Source: a virus. From it: 64,000 bases of DNA. The notes under the pieces are model-generated. The model was not told the origin of the DNA and made no database searches. It saw only the letters and a list, made by a program, of their open reading frames with translations. Position numbers and translations under genes: made by a program. The stretch lies in the IMG/VR virus record IMGVR_UViG_3300031669_000001, positions 126,001 to 190,000 of that record. One strand, given 5' to 3'. Below are positions 58,526 through 64,000 of the stretch, piece after piece (position 1 is the first letter of the stretch; each line of letters begins with the position of its first letter).

Positions 58526-59231
58526 GTGCGAGTAATGTATGATGGTTGTAGTGGTGTTTATATTTTGATTGTACTACAACAGCTTTCGCTTGTATATTTT
58601 CCTTGTGCATCTTCTCCGAGAAGCTTTTTACACCTTTCGTATATGCAAAATTCTTCATGTCATCGACGCTCTTGACAGCACCTGGCCCTACATTGTAGGC
58701 TGTGATAGCTCGATTTGGATTATTGTTGATCCCCATCATGAGAAGATACTTGCTAGAGATTCGTATGTTGAATTCATCGTCAAGGATCAAGCGAGCTTGA
58801 ATCTCTTCATCAGTTCCAGATTCAATGTACTTCCACATTTCTGGATATTGTTTTAGGACGGCTTTAGCTGCCGCCAGTTTTACTTGACCACAACCAAAGT
58901 ATCTATCGTTTGGTTTATTTGTGAGGCCTGCTACTCTGAAGTTTGTGCTTATCTTGCAACCTCTAGATTCCTGCATCAAGATGCCTTGAAGATAAGCTGG
59001 ATGTTTGAAGCCGTCTGCCTTTGCAGTTTCGTATGCAAAGTTTAGAAGGTGTTGTTGACGTGGTGTAAAGTTCTTTGGGACTGCTGCGTAGGGATTATTT
59101 CCCTTGGTGCCATTTGGTGATAGGCTGTAGATTACTGCTGTTCCCTTTGAAAAAAGCGGTGTTGAAAGCGTTAGCGCGGTTAATGCAAACGCAATGGAAA
59201 GCGTGATGCAAATTAAATTGATCTTTTTCAT
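58515..59231 (-). CDS. Lytic transglycosylase with N-terminal signal/anchor
   Basis: 238 residues, ATG preceded by AAGGGAGTCTAGA. N-terminal hydrophobic segment (about 6-27: LICITLSIAFALTALTLSTPLF), compatible with a cleaved signal or signal-anchor-release element. SLT fold: GILMQESRGC with catalytic Glu88, YFGCGQVKLAAAKAVL and AITAYNVGPGAVKSV (175-190). It cleaves peptidoglycan glycan strands. Since the spike gp5-like protein lacks a lysozyme domain, this may be the endolysin, or an early exclusion or periplasmic protein. The location among replication genes is uncommon. Confidence 0.82.
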   Translation of the reverse strand: MKKINLICITLSIAFALTALTLSTPLFSKGTAVIYSLSPNGTKGNNPYAAVPKNFTPRQQHLLNFAYETAKADGFKHPAYLQGILMQESRGCKISTNFRVAGLTNKPNDRYFGCGQVKLAAAKAVLKQYPEMWKYIESGTDEEIQARLILDDEFNIRISSKYLLMMGINNNPNRAITAYNVGPGAVKSVDDMKNFAYTKGVKSFSEKMHKENIQAKAVVVQSKYKHHYNHHTLLARDP

Positions 59232-59333
59232 TCTAGACTCCCTTAAGTTACGCAGGCATAAATCATACCTACTATGCTTCTGAGATCATCTCGGTGTACG
59301 GCCCTTTCCTTCGGTTAAAGTGAGATGACACAA

Positions 59334-59362
59334 TTTGGGGATCATAAAATTATGATCCCCAA
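59334..59362. terminator. Hairpin between unknown late gene and transglycosylase
   Basis: Inverted repeat of about 13 bp (TTGGGGATCATAA / TTATGATCCCCAA), 24 bases after the minus-strand stop at 59386. The 3' tail on the minus strand is only AAATTG, so termination may be weak. Boundaries are approximate. The rest of 59232-59385 holds no gene. Confidence 0.6.
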
Positions 59363-59385
59363 GATTTAGTTGCTACAGGTTTTTC

Positions 59386-59898
59386 TTACGCTGGCTGACC
59401 GTCAAGAGATGCGGAATCTGGAGGTGAGAATTCAGATCCGATCATTGAGCTGCTTTCTGCTCGTGCACTAGCGATACCGCCGCCAGCTCCACCGGTAACT
59501 GCTCCTACGCCGTGTGTAACACGTGTAAGTTGATGGAAGTAATCCAACGCGTTCTTACCGTTGCTAAGAGTTTGCTGAGACAGCAGATCCCAAAGCTGAT
59601 ACTTGTCTGCGTGACCGTTTGTAACGATCGACTTCAGACGACCTTTATCGATGTTGTCAAGCAGTGCAACGTCGATGTAGTAAACGGAGCGTACTGTTCC
59701 GTCTTGGTTCTTGTCCATCTTTACGAGAGCGACTTCACGAAGACGACCGTCATCATTGATGTCGAAGTAAACGATGTGGTTCATACCGGTCGGCTTGATG
59801 CGTGCCTCAAGACCAGGTACTTTCTTTGGTGCTTTAGGTGCCGCTGGTGCACCGAGAGCTGCTGCTTTTTCCTGCTTAGCGACTAAATCTTTTGCCAT
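59386..59898 (-). CDS. Late-expressed unknown protein, Ala/Gly/Ser-rich C-terminus
   Basis: 170 residues from MAKDLVAKQEKAAALGAP; the ATG follows AGGAGTAGTTAAA, so a 15-residue upstream extension is excluded. The N-terminus is Ala/Lys/Pro-rich. The core (about 34-115) is GMNHIVYFDINDDGRLREVALVKMDKNQDGTVRSVYYIDVALLDN. The C-terminus is Gly/Ser-rich and flexible. No known domain; no convincing calcium EF-hand despite DxNDDG and DxNQDG. It is preceded by the only perfect TATAAATA in the window, so expression is probably strong and late. Structural or scaffold role likely. Confidence 0.65.
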   Translation of the reverse strand: MAKDLVAKQEKAAALGAPAAPKAPKKVPGLEARIKPTGMNHIVYFDINDDGRLREVALVKMDKNQDGTVRSVYYIDVALLDNIDKGRLKSIVTNGHADKYQLWDLLSQQTLSNGKNALDYFHQLTRVTHGVGAVTGGAGGGIASARAESSSMIGSEFSPPDSASLDGQPA

Positions 59899-60017
59899 TT
59901 TAACTACTCCTATGTTATGTTGTGAAAGAATATCATCTTCCATGTTTTATTGATAATTTATTTATAGCGGCCCGCTGAGAAAAATTTATCAAAAAGCGAT
60001 AAATATAAGCTGGTCCT
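59899..60017. other. Intergenic leader upstream of 59898
   Basis: 119 bases with no gene. It contains the TATAAATA promoter and a long, AT-rich leader for the gene at 59386-59898. On the plus strand a GATAAATA (59998-60005) has no gene in front of it. Confidence 0.4.
59959..59966 (-). promoter_or_regulatory. Perfect late promoter TATAAATA
   Basis: Minus strand reads GCTATAAATAAATT, an exact T4 late consensus, 60 bases before the ATG at 59898. It marks a late transcript inside an otherwise early or middle replication region. Confidence 0.75.
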
Positions 60018-60497
60018 TTATATCGCGCTTCTCAATGTATCTCTTGCTCTGTTGATTGCCTCTCCAAGCCAATTTGTACCCTTCCACTTCGACTTATCAA
60101 GAGCATCTGCGTCATCTTCGTGAAGACCAATACCCCAGATGTTGTCAACTGGAGAAGCTTCAACAAATTCTACGTCACCAAAGCTCATCAGCTTTTCTTC
60201 TAGAACTGGATCACTGAATTTTGCTAAGTTGGCGCGATATACTACATCTCTACAAACTTTATTCCATTCCGTAGCATCAAAGTTCTTGATCAGCCTACCT
60301 AGTCGTTTTTGATCTCTTGGCGTCTTAGCTTCCATGATCAACGCTAAAGCTTCTTCGTCGTTGAAGAGTCGAGCCTTCTCAGCCATCATGTACTGCTCAC
60401 AACAGTTGTACTTAATTCCATCGATGACCATGTCGTGCATGTGCCACTGACTGAAGATTCCACTCCAAAAGAGCACCATTCCATTTGCTTGTTTCAT
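60018..60497 (-). CDS. NADAR (YbiA-like) N-glycosidase family protein
   Basis: 159 residues. Family signature: FWSGIFSQWHMHDMVIDGIKYNCCEQYMMAEKARLF, then MEAKTPRDQKRLGRLI, SPVDNIWGIGL and WKGTNWLGEAINRARDTL. These residues form the NADAR fold, first linked to riboflavin metabolism. Some members are reported to remove ADP-ribose from guanine in DNA, as a counter to DarT-type toxins. It overlaps the preceding gene by four bases. A plausible role is reversing host ADP-ribosylation. Confidence 0.9.
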   Translation of the reverse strand: MKQANGMVLFWSGIFSQWHMHDMVIDGIKYNCCEQYMMAEKARLFNDEEALALIMEAKTPRDQKRLGRLIKNFDATEWNKVCRDVVYRANLAKFSDPVLEEKLMSFGDVEFVEASPVDNIWGIGLHEDDADALDKSKWKGTNWLGEAINRARDTLRSAI

Positions 60498-60799
60498 ACT
60501 TCTATCCTCTCTATTACCTTCATGTCTTTACCGAGATACCACAGTCCACCTTGACTCTCTGGTCTAACGATGGTATCTAACAAATTGAACTCTACCTTAC
60601 ACCAAACTCTATCCTTCTTTGAAAGATGTGGCGCTTCAGGCTTGCTACAAATGTGCCAACCTGGACGGAATGCAAAACCTTTGGTACGATGTTCTTCCAT
60701 CTTGTACCAATGACCTTGAGTTATCCTTAACTTACGATTGATAAACAACGGCCCGAATGTACCATCCTTACGAAGTCTGAAAAGTTTGTAGCCAATCAT
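60494..60799 (-). CDS. Conserved phage protein of unknown function
   Basis: 101 residues: MIGYKLFRLRKDGTFGPLFINR, FAFRPGWHICSKPEAPHLSKKDRVWCKVEF. The GPLFINR ... RPGWHxxxxPxAPHLxxxxRVW pattern is recurrent in phages. No domain is assigned. It couples to RNase H on one side and NADAR on the other. Confidence 0.75.
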   Translation of the reverse strand: MIGYKLFRLRKDGTFGPLFINRKLRITQGHWYKMEEHRTKGFAFRPGWHICSKPEAPHLSKKDRVWCKVEFNLLDTIVRPESQGGLWYLGKDMKVIERIEV

Positions 60800-61857
60800 C
60801 AGAATTGTAGTAGGTTACTAGTTTGCTTTGGCTCTTCAACGATAACTTTCTGCTCTTCCTTCGGCTTCTCGCCTTTTAGGAATCGTTGATTGTTCGCAAA
60901 CATCTCAACGAAGCGCATCGCTTCTTCACTAACCTTCTGAAGCTTGTATTCACCGAGGAATCGAAGGAAGTGGAAATGCGAGTATGTACCTGTTATCTCA
61001 ACCTGCTGCTTAACGGTTTCTTCAAGAGTTTTCCTCAGATCTGGCGGTTGCTTGGTGAGGTCCATCAAGATGATGTTCTTTTCAAAGAGATCACCAACTC
61101 GATGAGTGATGGTCTCCGTAACATTCTGACCACTTGCATCTTCTCTTAGAACATCCTGCTTCCATACCTCATTCATGAAGTTGAGGCGTTCGTATTGATC
61201 TTCGTACGCCTTCTTGATGCGAGTCTCTCTAACTCGTGGATACGCGGATGGAACGCTGTCACCAGCATCTCCACGAACACACTTCTTGAACATCCAATAC
61301 TCCAGGTCAGGCTCATACTGCTTGTCATTTGGAGTGTTGCGTGGAACTCCATTGTCAGGGTTGATCAGTTGAACGTTCGGAAGACTTAACAATTGCGTAA
61401 AGTCCCTGTCACCAGAGATGATGATGATCTCATGTTCAGGCGAGGCGTAAAGTTGACAGTAAGCTGCGATACAATCATCCGCTTCCATCTTCTCTACGCA
61501 GAGGCAACAGATGGAAGTGTGTGAGGTGATCGTGTGTCTGAAAGCTTCAATGAGTTGATAGAAGTGCTTCATCTCAGGATCGATGATTCGACCGCTCTTG
61601 TAATTGACGACGGCATTTTCTTCTCTCGTGAATGTCTTACGCCAATTGTTAGCACCTTCAAACGCAAAGACTACGAAGTCAGGCTTGAACTTGTTGTACC
61701 ACTTGAAGATAGAGTAGAGCGAAATGTGCATGCACAGTCCGACAAGTTCATCAGTAGAAGAATCTCTAGCGTATGGACTACCCTTCTGCATAGCTGACAC
61801 TCGAAATAGAATGTTCGATACATCGACTACCAGCGATTTATTCGGGATTTTTTTCAT
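60799..61857 (-). CDS. rnh: RNase H / 5'-3' flap exonuclease (FEN-like)
   Basis: 352 residues. FEN/5'-nuclease acidic motifs: LVVDVSNILFRV, KMEADDCIAAY, IIISGDRDFTQLL and VRGDAGDSVPSAYP. T4 RNase H (305 residues) has the same arrangement and removes primers on the lagging strand. The last residues, EEPKQTSNLLQF, resemble a clamp-binding C-terminal peptide. Starts next to a small unknown gene with an ATGA overlap. Confidence 0.9.
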   Translation of the reverse strand: MKKIPNKSLVVDVSNILFRVSAMQKGSPYARDSSTDELVGLCMHISLYSIFKWYNKFKPDFVVFAFEGANNWRKTFTREENAVVNYKSGRIIDPEMKHFYQLIEAFRHTITSHTSICCLCVEKMEADDCIAAYCQLYASPEHEIIIISGDRDFTQLLSLPNVQLINPDNGVPRNTPNDKQYEPDLEYWMFKKCVRGDAGDSVPSAYPRVRETRIKKAYEDQYERLNFMNEVWKQDVLREDASGQNVTETITHRVGDLFEKNIILMDLTKQPPDLRKTLEETVKQQVEITGTYSHFHFLRFLGEYKLQKVSEEAMRFVEMFANNQRFLKGEKPKEEQKVIVEEPKQTSNLLQF

Positions 61858-62105
61858 TTTGCTGCATAACCTCTAATCACGATAAAATTACAATCCTCTG
61901 GTTCATGAACTTGATAAAATGCAAATTCTTTCCAATCAGTTTTTTCTAATATGATTTTTAGGTCTTCGACGTTCATCTTAGATTTTTCTAACTTGAAAGA
62001 TGACGCTATAATAGGGTGCCCTCTATGTCTGCCTACAGGCATGGTCATATCAGGCAAAATTTTCAACCCGCTTTCTTCGAAGAGCTTTTTAATTTTTGAG
62101 ATCAT
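61854..62105 (-). CDS. Small unknown protein
   Basis: 83 residues from MISKIKKLFEESGLKIL; this ATG overlaps the preceding stop (ATGA), which excludes an upstream start. Alpha/beta pattern: a helix, a basic loop (GRHRGHPIIASS), a helix (NVEDLKIILEKTDW) and a final strand. Not recognised. Confidence 0.65.
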   Translation of the reverse strand: MISKIKKLFEESGLKILPDMTMPVGRHRGHPIIASSFKLEKSKMNVEDLKIILEKTDWKEFAFYQVHEPEDCNFIVIRGYAAK

Positions 62106-62272
62106 ATTCCAACAACGCATTCAGTGATTATCTTCAGTTTGATGGCTATGATTTCTGTAATTGGAATTCCACTATTCAAGATTGCGCTGTTGATGTCAAA
62201 CGCTTGAACTTCAAATTGTTGAATTTTAGGGATGCTGTAAGGCGTAAGCTTGTAAATTATCCAAGTTTCCAT
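62102..62272 (-). CDS. Small unknown protein, 56 residues
   Basis: METWIIYKLTPYSIPKIQQF, then an Ile/Ala-rich continuation ending VVGI. TAATG start overlap with the upstream stop and ATGA overlap with the downstream start support expression. Not recognised. Confidence 0.55.
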   Translation of the reverse strand: METWIIYKLTPYSIPKIQQFEVQAFDINSAILNSGIPITEIIAIKLKIITECVVGI

Positions 62273-62445
62273 TATTTGATCACTAGCTCTGCGCGCTTCT
62301 CTTTAACCCATTTGACTTTTGCTTCATCCCAACCTTTAGCCCAATCCAAATAAGATATAGAAAATTGGGTGAAGGGGTTTGATGATCTCGGTTTTCCGAG
62401 TATGAATGCATTACGACCCATAACTAGTGAAGAAACGTTTAGCAT
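62272..62445 (-). CDS. Small RMF/CrpP-like protein
   Basis: 57 residues, MLNVSSLVMGRNAFILG, then SSNPFTQFSISYLDWAKGWDEA. The spacing G-x2-A-x3-G...[NC]-P-[FY]-x7-W-x2-G-W-x-E-A matches the ribosome modulation factor pattern (in E. coli RMF: GYQAGIAGRS, CPYQ, QWLGGWREA) and the related CrpP-like small proteins of phages. RMF binds 30S and dimerises ribosomes. This protein has N-P in place of C-P. It may act on ribosomes or on nucleotides; the pattern alone cannot tell. It starts one base after the preceding stop. Confidence 0.6.
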   Translation of the reverse strand: MLNVSSLVMGRNAFILGKPRSSNPFTQFSISYLDWAKGWDEAKVKWVKEKRAELVIK

Positions 62446-62446
62446 T

Positions 62447-62605
62447 TTAGTCAATCAGGATTTGTGGTGTTTGTTGAGATTCAACGATGCGTTTCTTGAA
62501 AGCTTCAACGATCTCTTTGATTTGATCTGGCGTCAAGTTGTCATCGACTTCTATATTGAACACTTTCCTACCATCCTTGGTGTCCATCTTGATTTCTTTC
62601 TTCAT
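62447..62605 (-). CDS. Small acidic/basic helical protein, 52 residues
   Basis: MKKEIKMDTKDGRKVFNIEV, then NLTPDQIKEIVEAFKKRI. ATG after AAGGGATTAACT, a clear ribosome site. A beta hairpin followed by a helix. Not recognised. First of four very short genes packed between 62102 and 62605. Confidence 0.55.
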   Translation of the reverse strand: MKKEIKMDTKDGRKVFNIEVDDNLTPDQIKEIVEAFKKRIVESQQTPQILID

Positions 62606-62607
62606 AG

Positions 62608-63174
62608 TTAATCCCTTTGTGTACTTTTAGTTGTGCGACGACGAGGAACCTTACGACTCTTCTTGATCGCAGTTGCACGCTCTTCAACCTGTCTTGCAGC
62701 TTCTGCAAGTTCAGCTGCAGCTTCATCGTCAAGATCATGGAATGCAGCGTCAACATCTTCCTTTGAAAGCATCGCTGGAGTGATGTCATCTGCAGCTTGA
62801 TGCGTGAGCAGTGATAGATACATCTGAACTGCTTCCTCTTCTGACTCTGCTTCGATTCCATTCTCAGCTAAGTGCCGAATGAAAGCCGTGTTCCAATCTA
62901 ACTCCATCTTGATGCGACCATCGTTGTCTATTCCAGAGTGAACCACGTCTAGACGTGGTTCTTCAAGCTCAACGTTTTCACGACCGCTGAAGAGGTCAAC
63001 GACAGCTTGATCATTCAGACCGTCTGTCAGGTCACCCATCTTCAACTTTATATTTTCAACGAAAGCTTTATTGTAGGATTTAACTTGAATCTTACCTGAA
63101 ATGATGTTGACATCTGCCCAAGGTTCTTTCTTACCACCTAGATATTTGTGCCAAAGTGAAGTAAAGAAGCTCAT
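62608..63174 (-). CDS. Unknown protein in clamp operon
   Basis: 188 residues, MSFFTSLWHKYLGGKKEPWAD. The central part is acidic. A helix-rich region DEAAAELAEAARQVEERATAIKK is followed by a basic tail (SRKVPRRRTTK). Conserved position behind the clamp suggests a replication-accessory role, but no motif was recognised. ATGA overlap with the preceding gene. Confidence 0.6.
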   Translation of the reverse strand: MSFFTSLWHKYLGGKKEPWADVNIISGKIQVKSYNKAFVENIKLKMGDLTDGLNDQAVVDLFSGRENVELEEPRLDVVHSGIDNDGRIKMELDWNTAFIRHLAENGIEAESEEEAVQMYLSLLTHQAADDITPAMLSKEDVDAAFHDLDDEAAAELAEAARQVEERATAIKKSRKVPRRRTTKSTQRD

Positions 63175-63320
63175 TCAGCTTTCTCCTTTTGAAGAACTTG
63201 TGCTACAATTTCCATCGCCCAATAGACAACATCAACAACTTTCTCTGCTGTCTCGTCATCCACTTTGAGAGCTTTGATCTTGAGCATCAGATTAAGATTG
63301 AAGTCGACTGGCATGTTCAT
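63171..63320 (-). CDS. Small acidic protein, 49 residues
   Basis: MNMPVDFNLNLMLKIKALKV, then DDETAEKVVDVVYWAMEIVA. Starts within the clamp stop (ATGA) and ends in the start of the next gene (ATGA), a double coupling typical of expressed phage genes. Mostly helical; function unknown. Confidence 0.6.
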   Translation of the reverse strand: MNMPVDFNLNLMLKIKALKVDDETAEKVVDVVYWAMEIVAQVLQKEKAE

Positions 63321-64000
63321 TGTGTCGGGAGGATGAAAAAGTCAAGGCCATTGACCTTGAAGGAGAAGATTCCACCTTCACCTAATTGCATTGGAAGAGG
63401 ATCGCAAGTCTTGAGAGCTTCTTTGAGAAGTGACACCAACGTTTTAGCTGGATACTTGTGACAGAAGGAACCATTGACAGAAGGTGCTTCTTCACCAATC
63501 CAAAGCGCATCATCTGGAAGTTCTGTAGAGAATACGTCTCTGTTTGCATCAACGAGTTCAATAGAAACGGTTGTACCATTCTTTGAAGCTATCGTTACTG
63601 CTTCTGCACCCATGGCGCTTACAGCTTGGTTGATGATGGGCAAACTTGCAGCACCGACCTTGATTTCCCAAACTAATGTGTCTGCGACATTCTTCGGAAC
63701 ACCTTTGACTGCTTCAACAGAAGCGCACCTGAATTGTGCCTTGACCTTGCCAGAAGACAGATCTAGAAGAGAGATGTCAGTGTTATTTGCAGCTTCAGTT
63801 GCAACGATGTCCAAAGTACCTTGATTCTTTACAAGGTTAAGACGCTGTCCGAGCTGATCGATTCGATTGATACCGATTTGTTTGCCGCCGAAGTCAGGAA
63901 CGTTTGCAGTTGTGATTATGACGACTTGTTGCTTCTCATCTATACCGCGGATCTTGCCGCCTTCGATGACAAGCTTCTTGATTCCTGCAACCATCGCGGT
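63317..64000 (-). CDS. 45: DNA polymerase sliding clamp gp45-like (5' end outside window)
   Basis: At least 227 residues. The frame stays open to the right edge, so the true start probably lies outside; an internal ATG is at 63994. Compared with T4 gp45 (228 residues) the pattern of short strands begins about 20 residues into the protein. Clamp-like pieces: VIEGGKIRGIDEKQQVVIITTANVPDF, DTLVWEIKVGAASLPIINQ, AVTIASKNGTTVSIELVDAN and the C-terminus GIFSFKVNGLDFFILPTQ. The trimeric ring tethers polymerase and, with gp55 and gp33, activates late transcription. Divergent enough that identity rests on pattern and operon context. Confidence 0.8.
   Translation of the reverse strand, partial: TAMVAGIKKLVIEGGKIRGIDEKQQVVIITTANVPDFGGKQIGINRIDQLGQRLNLVKNQGTLDIVATEAANNTDISLLDLSSGKVKAQFRCASVEAVKGVPKNVADTLVWEIKVGAASLPIINQAVSAMGAEAVTIASKNGTTVSIELVDANRDVFSTELPDDALWIGEEAPSVNGSFCHKYPAKTLVSLLKEALKTCDPLPMQLGEGGIFSFKVNGLDFFILPTQ

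Noticed and set aside
59232-59385. tRNA in the intergenic region
   Set aside because: No cloverleaf or T-arm sequence; only a simple hairpin near 59334-59362.
59704-59790. EF-hand calcium motif (DINDDG, DKNQDG) in the late unknown protein
   Set aside because: The spacing and flanking helices do not fit an EF-hand loop.
59998-60005. Plus-strand GATAAATA as a late promoter
   Set aside because: There is no plus-strand gene downstream; probably chance in AT-rich sequence.

Overview
The window is a 64-kb piece of a large contractile-tailed bacteriophage of the T4 superfamily. It carries T4-type replication and recombination genes: sliding clamp gp45, helicase gp41, primase gp61, RNase H, gp46/gp47 and the late sigma factor gp55. 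It also carries a T4-type baseplate set (gp26, gp53, gp5, gp25, gp6, gp7) and a portal, gp20. Sequence divergence, many unfamiliar genes, a 2851-residue gp7 and the accessory content place it far from T4 itself. I see nothing that fixes the host. No tRNA, CRISPR array or integrase was seen.

Layout. 1-3849 (minus): portal, running off the left edge, and a tape-measure-like protein. 3912-5331 (plus): three small baseplate-hub genes, diverging from the tape measure across a two-way late-promoter region. 5333-14378 (minus): small unknown genes, a nucleoside deoxyribosyltransferase-like protein, a PD-(D/E)XK nuclease, a J-domain protein, gp46, a MazG-like protein, gp47, a small portal-like protein and gp55. 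14515-46978 (plus): a late block with a nucleotidyltransferase, baseplate wedge and hub proteins, two GIY-YIG homing endonucleases beside gp6, giant gp7, large modular tail proteins, tail fibres, a possible holin and a degenerate 2OG-oxygenase-like protein. A strong two-way hairpin at 47004-47033 separates this from 47074-55150 (minus). That operon starts at a late promoter and encodes a ligase-like nucleotidyltransferase, unknown proteins, a Cas4/RecB-like nuclease, an ADP-ribosyltransferase-like protein, a RimK ATP-grasp fused to a RimB-type protease domain, and two paralogous small proteins. 55207-64000 (minus): helicase, macro-domain protein, primase, lytic transglycosylase, a late-type unknown protein, a NADAR protein, RNase H, a run of very small genes and the clamp, running off the right edge.

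Most interesting. (1) Eight proteins start with a short leader, usually MK[LF]..., containing [LI]-x-E near residues 5-17. This resembles the capsid-targeting leaders cut by T4 prohead protease gp21 on Alt and the internal proteins. The set includes the ligase-like protein, the ART-like protein, a nucleotidyltransferase and an aspartyl-protease-like protein, so it may be a packaged, injected effector set. (2) A RimK-type ligase fused to its opposing protease domain, plus a second free protease copy. (3) An ADP-ribose-related group: NADAR, macro domain, ART-like and NMNAT-like proteins. (4) A small paralog that can only be read full length by a -1 shift at a canonical A_AAT_TTG heptamer centred in a perfect 16-bp palindrome.

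Many neighbouring genes overlap by ATGA, GTGA, TAATG or TGATG, so most operons look translationally coupled. Late promoters resemble the T4 TATAAATA element, usually with C, A or G at the first base. All identifications come from reading motifs by eye; no database search was run.
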